DNA of 64,000 nucleotides from an uncultured Bacilli bacterium (GCA_910585045.1 CAJUCD010000007.1:1-64000), one strand, 5' to 3'; positions 17,086-25,906 are shown, counted from the stretch's first letter. Notes: generated by a model not told the origin, from the letters alone. Program-made: numbers and translations.

Positions 17086-18147
17086 TTAATTCTCCTCTCT
17101 TAAACTACTAAGTTCGATTTCGAAATAGTATACAGTCCCTATAAGCCTTTTGTCAAGATTATACACAAGATAATCTTGTTTTTCTTCATTGAAAACAACC
17201 ATACCTTTTCCAGAAACTATTTTAAAATTTCTTATTTTTTTAGTTTTATTATATTTTGTAAACTTTGGTAATCCTTTACCTCGATATTCTTGCATAGTGG
17301 ATGTTTTAAACTTTCCATTTAATGCTGACAAAATTAAATCAGCATCTGTTTTTAATCCAAGTAAATTAATTTTTTCAAAGAAATTTTTATTTACAGTGTT
17401 TGGAATACCTATTCCAGTATCTAAAAAAGAAAATTTAACTCGTTGTTCCTCCAGTGCAACATATACATACCAATTGTTTAATAAAAAAGTTTCCGAACTA
17501 TAAGCATGCTCGTTTGTATTAATCATCATTTCGTACAATATGTCATATAGAAATTGCAATTTTCTTCGTGCTATTCCATATTTTTCTATTATTATTGAAT
17601 TTATTTCTTTACAAGTAATTGCATTTTTATTTGAATCATTACTCATTCTGATTTGAATATCTTCATTAGGACTCGGATTAATAATATTTTTATTACTATA
17701 AACATATTTTAAAAATCCGGAATTCATAAATAATGCTTTAGCTTCATTATCAACAGGATAACTTCCCCTAGTATTATGATTCTTTTTAGTATTTTTAGTA
17801 ATTGCTAACATATACATAATAGCATCAATTGTTATTTTATTAACCTTCTGTAATAAAAAATTAATAGTTAGTTTATGATGAAACTTTTCATCAATTTTTT
17901 TTATGACATCGTTAAAATACTCAATAGTTTCTTTAGGATTATCCATTATACTAAAAATTTCAGGTGCTAAAAATTTAAACTCTTGGTTCTTTTTGTCATA
18001 ATATGAATAGTTAGTTGTTTTAGAAAAATTCTGCATTTTCTTTTTTCTATTTTTATGTTTTATTTTTTGTTTTGTTCTATGTTTTAGTCTTTTTTTATTT
18101 TGACTTACTAGCCATATCTTTTTCTTATTTCTTCTTTTCCTATTCAT
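17086..18147 (-). CDS. GHKL-type ATPase with basic N-terminus
   Basis: The start is set at ATG 18147, which has AGGTGG six bases upstream. The frame is open to 18219 and would add a membrane helix, but without a good ribosome binding site. The 353-aa protein begins with some 35 mostly Lys/Arg residues. A helical domain follows, then a GHKL ATP-binding domain with N box EMMINTNEHAY (about 206-216), G1 DTGIGIP (about 244-250) and G2 RGKGLP (about 288-293). It is the first gene of the cassette with the STAS-like and membrane genes. It has no phospho-acceptor His domain. Confidence 0.82.
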   Translation of the reverse strand: MNRKRRNKKKIWLVSQNKKRLKHRTKQKIKHKNRKKKMQNFSKTTNYSYYDKKNQEFKFLAPEIFSIMDNPKETIEYFNDVIKKIDEKFHHKLTINFLLQKVNKITIDAIMYMLAITKNTKKNHNTRGSYPVDNEAKALFMNSGFLKYVYSNKNIINPSPNEDIQIRMSNDSNKNAITCKEINSIIIEKYGIARRKLQFLYDILYEMMINTNEHAYSSETFLLNNWYVYVALEEQRVKFSFLDTGIGIPNTVNKNFFEKINLLGLKTDADLILSALNGKFKTSTMQEYRGKGLPKFTKYNKTKKIRNFKIVSGKGMVVFNEEKQDYLVYNLDKRLIGTVYYFEIELSSLREEN

Positions 18148-18356
18148 AATTACCACCTGACATAATAATTTTACCAAAATTATGCAGAAAAAGATATATA
18201 TTAACCATAATAATTTCATTTAATTTATCGACCTTTAATTAAATATATTATAATTATTATCAAAATATCTTTTATATAATATAAAATTATGGTAAAATCT
18301 ATTTAACGAGTGAGGGATATTTTTTAGATTTTAGTTTTAAAACCCTATTATCATCT

Positions 18357-18452
18357 GCTCCATTTGAAAACAACTTACGGACTGTAACAAGTTCGTGAGT
18401 TTTTATTTTATATAAAAGGCTTAAAGTTCTCTTTCTAGGAAGGAGGACTTTT
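18357..18452 (+). other. Element leader copy 2 (GCTCCATT plus hairpin)
   Basis: GCTCCATT at 18357-18364 is followed by ACTTACG ... CGTGAGT (a stem with one G-U) and a T-rich tract, then AAGGAGG and a small ORF. The same order is seen behind tRNA-Gly (10302) and at 23182. Upstream, AGGG/CCCT and other short pairings suggest the transcript is structured. It probably marks the head of a second inserted element. Confidence 0.55.
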
Positions 18453-18455
18453 TTG

Positions 18456-18740
18456 ATGTTGGATTTTAAAACTATGGAAACATTAAAGCCAAATAACAAA
18501 ATCTTGGAGGTAATCAAAGACTATACTTACAAAGTTAAGAAAGGAACAGTTAAACACTTATTACATACTAATTTACAGGTTATAGAGCCTACAGAGTATC
18601 AAATTACATATCCTACTACTCTTACAATACTAGAATATAAAATTAACGAAATATCTAACAAACCGTTTTATATTAAAGAACATAATCAAAAATATTCATT
18701 ATCAGAACTTATTCAAATTTTAAAGAAATTGAAAATTTAG
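18456..18740 (+). CDS. Small element-associated protein (94 aa)
   Basis: ATG 18456 follows AAGGAGGAC. The product (MLDFKTMETLKPNNKIL...) is soluble, with a C-terminal helix SLSELIQILKKLKI. It has the same length and the same slot (leader - small ORF - serine recombinase) as the 94-aa ORF at 10410, but I see no convincing sequence similarity. Function is unknown. Confidence 0.6.
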   Translation: MLDFKTMETLKPNNKILEVIKDYTYKVKKGTVKHLLHTNLQVIEPTEYQITYPTTLTILEYKINEISNKPFYIKEHNQKYSLSELIQILKKLKI

Positions 18741-18761
18741 GGTTTACTTTTTTCGTTTTAG

Positions 18762-18910
18762 TGAGGAAACAGATGAGAGGACTAATTTTTTAATTAGACT
18801 TTGTAAAATTCCTTTTTAATGAGGAAACTAATAAAAAAGTGTAAAAAATGCGTAAAATTTTAACTTTTTTCATAACTCGGGTCTGAATTTTAGCTTCTGA
18901 GTGAGGAAAC
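18762..18910 (+). repeat. Three direct repeats TGAGGAAAC before recombinase 2
   Basis: The 9-mer TGAGGAAAC occurs at 18762-18770, 18820-18828 and 18902-18910 in the 190-bp gap before recombinase 2. Two copies are followed by a similar AxxTGAGxxG. They may be binding sites for the recombinase or an accessory protein. Confidence 0.55.
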
Positions 18911-18931
18911 AAGTGAGGAGATGATTATTTT

Positions 18932-20511
18932 ATGAGATGTGCAGTATATGTAAGAGTTAGTACAGGCGACCAAAGAGATAATGGTTATTCTATTGATTCA
19001 CAACTTCGTATGATTAAGGAATATTGTGAAAAGAACGATTACATATAGTCGAAGTCTACAATGATGCAGGACATTCTGGAAAAGACTTGATGCGACTTGC
19101 TATGCAGAAGTTACTAAATGATATAAAATCTAAGAAAATCGACAAGTTAGTCGCTATCAAAGTAGATAGACTTACTAGAAACAATTATGATGGTTTTTGG
19201 CTTTTAAATTACTGTGAAGAACACGATGTTAAAATAGAACTTATTTTAGAACCTTATGATGTATCTACTGCTAATGGTGAAATGATATTCGGTATGAATC
19301 TAGTATTTGGTCAACGTGAAAGAAAGGAAATTGGAGCAAGAACAAAAAGAGCAATGGAAGAAATGGCTTTAGAGCATATTCACCCTAGCAAAGCACCTTA
19401 TGGATATACTAGAAATAAAGATACAGGCCATTTAGAAATAGAGCCTATCGAAGCACAAGTTGTAAAAGAAATATTTAAACTATGCTAAGAGGGACACTCT
19501 ACTAGAGGTATTGCTACTATTATGGAAGAGAATAATGCTTATTTAAAGACTGGTAAATGGAGAGCAGACAGAGTTTATAAAATACTAACTAATTCCATCT
19601 ATATTGGTATATTTGAATATGGAAAATATAAGAGAAAACAACAAGATATTTTAAGAGTAAAAGATTATTGTGAGCCAATTATTGATGAAGTTACTTGGAA
19701 TGCTACTAGAAATGTATTGGTGAAAAATAAGCATTCAAACTATGGAGAGTTTATTCATTTATTTTCAGGATTAGTAAAATGTCCGATATGTGGTAGTATT
19801 ATGGCTTCATCAGAATCTTTTAAATATCCAAATGGAAAACAAAAAGTTTATTATCATTTAAGATGTAAAAATCATAATTGTAGTGGATATGGACTTCATT
19901 ATAATACCGAGAAAATAGAAGTTAAATTAAGGCGAGTTTTAGAAGAATTAACTATCTTTATGATGGGAACAAATAATGAAATTATTACTTGTAATTCTAC
20001 AAAAAGTAATGATGTAAAAGAGATAGAAAAAGCGATTGAAAAATTAAAACTTCAAGAAAAAAGATTAGTCGATTTATATTTAAGTTCTACCCTAGATGTT
20101 GAAACGATTAACCATAAAAATGATGTTATTAAAAAGGAAATTGAGAAACTGAACAAAAAGAAAATAACTCTTGATCCAGATAACGAATCAAAAGAATATA
20201 CAACAGAATTATTAAAAAAATTAGATTGTAAAAAAGAAAATGATAAATTGGTATTCCAAAATACTAAGATGATGGACTTTACTTTTTTCTATAATTTATT
20301 ATCAAGAGAAGCCAAACGAGATATGATTCATAGACTTATCTCTGGGATAGAAATCACAAGAGATGATAATTACAATATTGAAATTAAATATATAAAATTT
20401 ACAGATGAATTTATCACAAAAAGTAGTACAGAATTTATCAAATATCTATATATTGTTCTAAAAAATGATACTATTGGTATTAAATATCTAAATGGAATTA
20501 CTGAGAAATAA
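18932..20511 (+). pseudogene. Large serine recombinase 2, frameshift plus in-frame stop
   Basis: The resolvase start MRCAVYVRVSTGDQ (catalytic Ser10) runs to a stop at 19046-19048, because one base is missing in ACATATAG. The next frame continues with VEVYNDAGHSGKD, KVDRLTRN and QRERKEIGARTKR to an in-frame TAA at 19486-19488. It then resumes with a Recombinase domain, a zinc ribbon (CPICGSIM ... CKNHNC) and a coiled coil to 20511. With two lesions this enzyme should be dead. The upstream spacing, small ORF and leader copy those of recombinase 1. Confidence 0.88.
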
Positions 20512-20556
20512 TTAGAAATCAAGAAAAAAGATTATGATGTTTTGTCTATTTTAAAA

Positions 20557-20721
20557 ATGACAAGTAATGAATATCCTAGTGACTTTGTAGATGATTTCTT
20601 TGCTAAAGCACACAGTCATTTTTATGTAGATGGTATAATTGGCAGTCCCTATTTTGAGGGGAATGTTTCTAAAGATTTTCTATTATTAGTACCTAAAAAA
20701 GAAGTAGTAAAAGCAAATTAA
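20557..20721 (+). CDS. Short ORF downstream of recombinase 2
   Basis: This 54-aa frame (MTSNEYPSDFVDDFFAKA...) continues the reading frame of recombinase 2 after its stop and ends in VPKKEVVKAN. It has no clear ribosome binding site. It may be a small element gene or a decayed fragment. The ending YFEGNVSKDFLLLVPKK looks like real, constrained protein sequence. Confidence 0.4.
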   Translation: MTSNEYPSDFVDDFFAKAHSHFYVDGIIGSPYFEGNVSKDFLLLVPKKEVVKAN

Positions 20722-20739
20722 AAATGAAAGGAATTAGCA

Positions 20740-20982
20740 ATGAAACAATTAACGCAAGAAAATATTTTAAAAAATCAAGTAGATACTATAGAACAATTTA
20801 AAGTGTTAGACTATCTAAAAAAACAATTATCTATAGATGAATTTGCTGTATATTTAATTGATAGATTTACTATCAAAGTTATAGATAAAAACAACGAACA
20901 AGGTTATTTTAAATACAATAGCAAAACAAAAGAAGTAGATTTTTATGAGAAATATACTAAAAATAAAGAAATGGAGAGATGA
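20740..20982 (+). CDS. Hypothetical element protein (80 aa)
   Basis: ATG 20740 follows GAAAGGAATT. The small alpha/beta protein (MKQLTQENILKNQ...) contains FKVLDYLKKQLSIDEFAVYLID. It sits 3 bp before the TnpV-like gene, so the two form a small operon at the end of the element. Function unknown. Confidence 0.6.
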   Translation: MKQLTQENILKNQVDTIEQFKVLDYLKKQLSIDEFAVYLIDRFTIKVIDKNNEQGYFKYNSKTKEVDFYEKYTKNKEMER

Positions 20983-20985
20983 AAA

Positions 20986-21348
20986 ATGGAATTAAATTAT
21001 ATAAAAGTTGGCGATTATTTATTGCCAAACTTAACAATAGAAAAACAAAATAATGAAAAGATTAACAAGTATGGCTATTTAAGATTACACTATCTGAAAG
21101 AAAATAATAAACCACTTTATACAACACTTTTAATGAAAAATGAACTAACAAATTATCTTGTTTCAGTTAGTATTGAAGCAGAAAATAGATTAAATTTTTT
21201 AATGGAACAATACAAAAATTCTGATAAATTACTATCTGAAAAAAATAAAATTAATAACCAAATTGAATGGGCAAAACTAATGAATAATTATAAAAATATG
21301 GCAAAAGAAATGATTTTAAAGGAACTTATTTATACCGAAAATGTGTGA
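20986..21348 (+). CDS. tnpV: TnpV-like transposon protein
   Basis: The 120-aa protein matches the TnpV pattern of Tn4451-type mobilizable transposons. It starts MELNYIKVGDYLLPNLT, followed by KYGYLRLHYLKENN, and ends with IEWAKLMNNYKNMAKEMILKELIY. TnpV accompanies the large serine recombinase TnpX in those elements, and its role is not established. Its presence supports assigning the island to that family. AAGGA is lacking, but GGAGAG lies 8 bp upstream. Confidence 0.82.
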   Translation: MELNYIKVGDYLLPNLTIEKQNNEKINKYGYLRLHYLKENNKPLYTTLLMKNELTNYLVSVSIEAENRLNFLMEQYKNSDKLLSEKNKINNQIEWAKLMNNYKNMAKEMILKELIYTENV

Positions 21349-21425
21349 GGACAAATTAAGATTTATGTCCTAGCCAGCACTGAAAACTTACTCCCGTACG
21401 TTTTCTATTTATGGGAAATCCCATA
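21348..21425. repeat. Cluster of three hairpins after tnpV
   Basis: Within 80 bp lie AGGACA/TGTCCT (21348-21371), GAAAAC/GTTTTC (21382-21405) and the near-palindrome TATGGGA-AA-TCCCATA (21410-21425). None has a strong T-run. They separate the convergent tnpV and ABC genes and could be weak terminators or a structural end of the element. Confidence 0.55.
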
Positions 21426-21447
21426 CCCTTTAAACTATCATAATTAT

Positions 21448-23040
21448 TTATTTCTTTAATTGATGATTTTCAAATGTATAAAACTTATTGCATATTTCAT
21501 TTATTTTTTCATTATGTGTAGCAATTATTAAAGTTTTATTTTTAAAATATTTTAAAATAAAATTTACAACAATTTCTTCAGTATGCTTATCTAAATTAGA
21601 AGTCGGTTCATCTAAAATATAAATATTTTTATTCATTAAATAGCTTCTTAAAATGTTGATTCTTCTTTTTTGACCAGTAGAGAGCTTTAAACCCTTTTCA
21701 CCCACGATAGTATAAATATTATCTTCAAACATTAATACCTCATTTAATTCTAATTCTTCTAAATATTTTATGATTTCTTCATCTGAAATTTTTTTGTCTA
21801 AACATAAGTTGTCTTTAATAGACATATTAAAGAGTTCAATTTCTTGACTTACTGTTCCAATATCTAACTTAACATCTTTTAAGTCTTTTCCATCAATAGA
21901 AATTTGTCCTTTATAAGAATCGATATTACCTAAGATTAAGTTTATAATTGATGTTTTACCTTGTCCAGATTGTCCCGTAATTGATATCTTATCATTATCA
22001 TTGATTATAAGATTATCTACTTTTATTTCTAAATTTGATTTAGGATATTGAATTACAATGTCAGATAATTGAATTTCTTTAAAAGATTTGAATTCTTTTC
22101 TATTGTCTAAATTTTTAAATATAGATATTAATTTGTTTTTAATTGCTTTAAGTTCATACCAGCTTATTATAGTTCCGGATAATTCTTCAAATACAAATCC
22201 CATTTCTACTTGTAATGAAATATAGAAAGTAATTATTCCAAGTGTATCAATTCCATTTGATAAATCAATGGCAGCCTTAATAAGTCCCAAAAAGAATGGT
22301 ATAACTATCAATATATTACGTAATGCTTCTTCAAAAGAATAATACTTAACATACTTTTTGTTTTCGTTATAACACTTTTTACCTTCTCTGCTAATTTTAT
22401 TAACAAAGTAATCATCATCATTTAGTAATTTTACAGTACGAATATTACTTATAAAATCATTGTATACTGATGAATACTCATATTCTTGGTCATATAGTTT
22501 TTCTACTTGAGTATTCGCCTTTTTTAATATTCTAATACTTAAAAATATACAAATAGCACTTGTAATAAAAGAACTAACAAAAAGTATTATTGATTGATTA
22601 TATAGTGTATAAAATAAAAAAATAAAAGTTATTACTATACTTACATATTCTGCTTGCAATATTTTTTTTACTAATTCACTAATTTTCTCAATTATGTTTT
22701 CAAAATACCCAGTTTGATATTTTGAAATTGTTTCAACTGGTAATTTATTTAATTTCTTATAATATTCTTGATATTGAACCTTTGAATATTCATATAAATA
22801 ATTATCACTATATTTTCTTAATAAGTAATTCCCTATAACACGAAGCGTTTTAGAAATCATAAAAATTGCTATTACAATAATTGCTTTCTCAACTGTAAAA
22901 GGCATAGTTAAAAATAATGTAAAGGCAAATGGAACAAAATAGTAAATAAAATCTAAAAATGCTTCTATTAATAAACAAATTGTTATTTTTTTCTTATTAA
23001 GACTCTTAAATATAAAATTAATATTATTATCTTTTTTCAT
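21448..23040 (-). CDS. ABC exporter, fused permease-ATPase
   Basis: The 530-aa half transporter has about five to six membrane helices (residues 18-290) and an ATPase domain with Walker A GQSGQGKT, signature LSTGQKRR, Walker B IYILDEPTS and an H-loop in IIATHNE. Two copies would make one exporter. It is cargo at the right end of the island, alone and convergent to tnpV. There is no peptidase domain and no nearby precursor peptide, so a drug, peptide or lipid substrate cannot be chosen. Confidence 0.9.
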   Translation of the reverse strand: MKKDNNINFIFKSLNKKKITICLLIEAFLDFIYYFVPFAFTLFLTMPFTVEKAIIVIAIFMISKTLRVIGNYLLRKYSDNYLYEYSKVQYQEYYKKLNKLPVETISKYQTGYFENIIEKISELVKKILQAEYVSIVITFIFLFYTLYNQSIILFVSSFITSAICIFLSIRILKKANTQVEKLYDQEYEYSSVYNDFISNIRTVKLLNDDDYFVNKISREGKKCYNENKKYVKYYSFEEALRNILIVIPFFLGLIKAAIDLSNGIDTLGIITFYISLQVEMGFVFEELSGTIISWYELKAIKNKLISIFKNLDNRKEFKSFKEIQLSDIVIQYPKSNLEIKVDNLIINDNDKISITGQSGQGKTSIINLILGNIDSYKGQISIDGKDLKDVKLDIGTVSQEIELFNMSIKDNLCLDKKISDEEIIKYLEELELNEVLMFEDNIYTIVGEKGLKLSTGQKRRINILRSYLMNKNIYILDEPTSNLDKHTEEIVVNFILKYFKNKTLIIATHNEKINEICNKFYTFENHQLKK

Positions 23041-23110
23041 TTTCTATACCACCTAAAGTTTTTACTCTATTAAATTATACTACAAATGCTAAAATTTTCA
23101 TATACTCCCA

Positions 23111-23225
23111 TTGAAATTTAATAACAATTCATATATAATATTTATAGAAAGAGAATCAAGTTCGTAACTTGTATGTGATTCGCTCCATTTAGGTTAATAC
23201 TCGCACAATAGAAATGGTAAGCGAG
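23111..23225 (+). other. Element leader copy 3 with its own promoter
   Basis: A near-consensus promoter (TTGAAA 23111-23116, 17 bp, TATAAT 23134-23139) drives a structured leader. It holds GAATCA ... TGATTC, then CGCTCCATTT at 23181-23190, then ACTCGC ... GCGAGT followed by TTTTC. It parallels the segments at 10302 and 18357. With no recombinase behind it, this is probably the relic head of a third element, or a small structured RNA. Confidence 0.5.
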
Positions 23226-23301
23226 TTTTCTTTATATAAAACAAGTCCACAGCATTTGATATTATGGCTTTTTCATTGTGTAAAAAAGTTGATGAATATT
23301 T

Positions 23302-23442
23302 ATGAAAGCGACCATAGAAACTTTAGATTTCCCTGAATGTATTAAGAGAAAACTAAAAATGAAAGTTGGTACTTCAAATTTAGATATTAAGTTTTTATCA
23401 AGACATATTAAGTTCAGCAAAACTAATTTAAGTATTAGATAA
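23302..23442 (+). pseudogene. Truncated relative of the 94-aa element protein
   Basis: This 46-codon frame starts MKATIETLDFPECIKRKL and ends KTNLSIR before a stop. It follows the first half of the 94-aa protein at 10410 (MKITIEPLEFPLCVKEKL ... KTNLSIN) closely. The second half is missing. It shows that a related element once ended or began here. A further 18-codon ORF with a strong ribosome binding site follows at 23503. Confidence 0.7.
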
Positions 23443-23502
23443 CCACATAATTACCCTTATATAAATAGTAGGATTCTATTCTAACAAGGAGGTTATAAAA
23501 GT

Positions 23503-23559
23503 ATGGATAATAAAGGAATATATGTTTATAAAGAAAATATTTACTTAGAAATAAGTTAA
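23503..23559 (+). CDS. Very short ORF (18 aa), doubtful
   Basis: ATG 23503 is preceded by CAAGGAGGTT at a good distance and encodes MDNKGIYVYKENIYLEIS. It lies where a recombinase would begin in the intact element, so it is probably a relic of a start region. It is listed because of the strong ribosome binding site. Confidence 0.3.
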   Translation: MDNKGIYVYKENIYLEIS

Positions 23560-23609
23560 AGTAGTTCAATTTTTTATTATGTTTCATAATATTACCTCGC
23601 CTACTTTAT

Positions 23610-25163
23610 TTACCAGTTATTATATTCATTTTCTTTATTATAATTATTTTTATATTCATTAATGATTAGACTTGTTGTTGTAATTAGCATTCCTGCTATT
23701 GAATTTGCATTGATTAAAGAATGTCTTACAACTAGATAAGGATCAATTACTTTACTATTTACGCTTTCTTCCCATGTATCATTTGAAATATTATAAATAA
23801 ATTTAAACTTTTCTTTTTCAAGTTTTGTTTGAATATCAAAAAAGTTAAGACCAGCATTTGTTAAAATTTGTTCAAATGGTTTTTTTAAAGTTTCTTGCCA
23901 TATTTTACTGGCATCATTAAAGATATGTAAATTATTAGAAATTTGTAAAAGACTTATTCCGCATCCAAGTAAAACCCCTTTGTTAGAAACAGTTAAAGCA
24001 CATAGAGCATCTTCTAAACGCATTCTTTTTTCTAGGCCTTCTGTTTTAGTAGGTGCTCCTAATTTTATATCAGCTGTGCCATTAGAAAACATGGAAATTC
24101 TTTTAATTAAAAAATCTTTTTCTAAATCATTATTAATTGTTTTCATTTCTTTTTTTAATTTGGCTAAATATTTTTTTATTTGGTTATTTGTTTTAAAATC
24201 AACTCTGATTTTTTCTTTAGTTATCTCTATTTTGGTTATATAGCCTATATCTTTACCTGTTATACTACTTCCCTGTTCAATAATATTGGCCCCTGTAATA
24301 CAAGCTATGTCTTTCATTATCTCATATATATGCATTCCGTAATCTTCTATTTTTAGTAAGCACAAAGATATATTTTCTATTAAAGAAAGAGAAACAAGTT
24401 CTTCAACTGTATGTTCTTCAAAGTCATTGGCAATTATAACTAATTTTTGATTGTTTTTTATAATGTCATTTAAAATAAAACTAATGTATTCTAGATTGTG
24501 AAGTGAAGCATTTAACAATAATATATATGCATCCTCAAAATTTAATATATTAGTATCTATTAAAAAATATGGTGATGCAAGTGATATTTCACAGCTATAT
24601 CCTTTAAAAAAGGAAAGAGATATTTTATCATTAGGAACTTCTTTTATGGTAATAGCAGATTTTTCTTTAACTTTTCTCATAACTTGATAAGCTATTTGAC
24701 CTAATTCTTCATCCCCTGCAGAAATAGTAGCTATATTTTTTAAATTACTTATAGATGCTTTGCTTTTTAATTTTTGTAGTTCTTGTAAAATTATAGCAAG
24801 GTTTTTATCTAACTCTTTTTTTAATAAAATAGGACTGGCTCCATTATTTATATATTGTATACTTTGCTTATATAAGCTCTCTAATAAAACTAGTGTAGTA
24901 GTTGTACCATCCCCTACTTCCTCGTCTGTTTTAATTGAAGCTTCTTTTATAATCTCTAGAATTGCGGCTACAACCTGATCTTCACTTTCAATATTTTTAG
25001 CAATTGTAACTCCATCATTAGTAATAAATGGCGAAAAAGTTGAATGATCAATTAAAACATTGTTACCTTTTGGACCTAATGTTTGTTTTACTGTACCACA
25101 TAAAAGTGATATACTTTCTAATATTTTTTCTTGTAATTCTGAGCCACAAACAACTTTTTTCAT
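23610..25163 (-). CDS. Divergent GroEL-type chaperonin
   Basis: The 517-aa protein aligns by motifs with group I chaperonin: TLGPKGNNV, TNDGVTIAKNIE (Asp50), EVGDGTTTT (Asp85), LEDALCAL, GVLLGCGISLL and VIDPYLVVRHSL. The Asp residues needed for ATP use are therefore kept. The apical domain is strongly divergent, the GGM tail is absent and no groES lies nearby. Its start overlaps the stop of the DUF4130 gene (ATGA), so it is translated with DNA-repair-type genes. It may be a specialised folding factor or simply this lineage's GroEL. The sequence does not decide. Confidence 0.85.
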   Translation of the reverse strand: MKKVVCGSELQEKILESISLLCGTVKQTLGPKGNNVLIDHSTFSPFITNDGVTIAKNIESEDQVVAAILEIIKEASIKTDEEVGDGTTTTLVLLESLYKQSIQYINNGASPILLKKELDKNLAIILQELQKLKSKASISNLKNIATISAGDEELGQIAYQVMRKVKEKSAITIKEVPNDKISLSFFKGYSCEISLASPYFLIDTNILNFEDAYILLLNASLHNLEYISFILNDIIKNNQKLVIIANDFEEHTVEELVSLSLIENISLCLLKIEDYGMHIYEIMKDIACITGANIIEQGSSITGKDIGYITKIEITKEKIRVDFKTNNQIKKYLAKLKKEMKTINNDLEKDFLIKRISMFSNGTADIKLGAPTKTEGLEKRMRLEDALCALTVSNKGVLLGCGISLLQISNNLHIFNDASKIWQETLKKPFEQILTNAGLNFFDIQTKLEKEKFKFIYNISNDTWEESVNSKVIDPYLVVRHSLINANSIAGMLITTTSLIINEYKNNYNKENEYNNW

Positions 25164-25906
25164 AATTCCTCCTTTACTTCAGTTATGTATTTCCAATATT
25201 TTTTAGGCATAAAATTGCGCCGACAATTATAATTAGCTCTTTCCTTAATTCCAATTGTTTTATAAAATGCACACCACAGAGATTCAATATTTTTCTCCTC
25301 TTTACTTTCTTCTTTTGTTAATAACTGAAAATCTTCTTCTTTTATAATGATAAATTGTTTTTTATCATATATACTTATTATTTTTCTTTTATTATCTTTT
25401 ATAAGCCAAAATTCATTTTTTAAACGACTTGCGAAATGGCAAGAAAGTAAAAAAAGAATATCGTTAGTGGGCTCCATTTCTGCGTATAAAATATTACCAG
25501 ATAATTCCTTAAATCTTAAAAATCCTTTCATTTTATGATTTTCATGCATAACATATCCTGAAATGCGTAGCACTTCACTTACACACTTCAAATTTCGATA
25601 GTACATTATTTTATGGCGATATTTTATAGTATTACGAAAAAAATAATATAGTATTAATTCTTTATTATCTTCTTCAGATAAAAAAACATAGTACATATTT
25701 TTTATTATATATTTACCAAAAGATTTGCTTATTTGTTCAATTATTGCGGGATTTTTAGGAATGGATATATTAATAATATTTTCAAATAATGATGGTGTGT
25801 ATGGCTCTTTTTTTATATTTTCAGGCTTTATATTATTTTTTAAAAGATATATTATAATATTTAATAGGGAAATAAAATCTCCTTCATACATGAATACTTT
25901 GTTCAT
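25160..25906 (-). CDS. DUF4130 / TIGR03915 putative DNA repair protein
   Basis: The 248-aa protein has the order seen in the TIGR03915 family, the usual partner of the TIGR03916 radical SAM protein. It has a variable N-terminal half, then DUF4130 with RISGYVMHENHKMKGFLRF, EPTNDILFLLSCHFASR and NYNCRRNFMPKKYWKYITE. The family is thought to act in DNA modification or repair and has a remote link to uracil-DNA glycosylases. The gene starts two bases after the restored radical SAM stop and overlaps the chaperonin start, so all three form one operon. Confidence 0.82.
   Translation of the reverse strand: MNKVFMYEGDFISLLNIIIYLLKNNIKPENIKKEPYTPSLFENIINISIPKNPAIIEQISKSFGKYIIKNMYYVFLSEEDNKELILYYFFRNTIKYRHKIMYYRNLKCVSEVLRISGYVMHENHKMKGFLRFKELSGNILYAEMEPTNDILFLLSCHFASRLKNEFWLIKDNKRKIISIYDKKQFIIIKEEDFQLLTKEESKEEKNIESLWCAFYKTIGIKERANYNCRRNFMPKKYWKYITEVKEEL

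Larger units (their letters stand above)
10308..23580. mobile_element. Composite integrative mobilizable island at tRNA-Gly
   Basis: Between the CCA end of tRNA-Gly and the chaperonin gene lie two large serine recombinases (both disrupted), a MobV relaxase, a TnpV-like gene and unrelated cargo genes on both strands. Three related leader segments (around 10302, 18357 and 23182) and a truncated duplicate of the 94-aa ORF (23302-23442) indicate at least two, perhaps three, insertions of related Tn4451-like elements. The left edge is fixed by the tRNA. The right edge is inferred from where remnants stop and core-type genes resume, and no exact att repeat was found. Confidence 0.7.

Noticed and set aside
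17086..18219. An N-terminal membrane helix on the GHKL ATPase if the open frame is read from 18219
   Set aside because: ATG 18147 has a strong ribosome binding site (AGGTGG, 6-bp spacing), whereas the upstream ATG has only a weak one. The protein is therefore called soluble with a basic N-terminus.
18300..18365. Possible tRNA ending in TGCTCCA at the second leader
   Set aside because: No cloverleaf can be folded upstream. Only the terminal 7-8 bases match.
23150..23190. Possible tRNA 3' half at the third leader (CAAG-TTCGTAA-CTTG then GCTCCA)
   Set aside because: The distance from the T-like arm to CCA is too long and no acceptor, D or anticodon arms can be drawn. It is treated as a structured leader.
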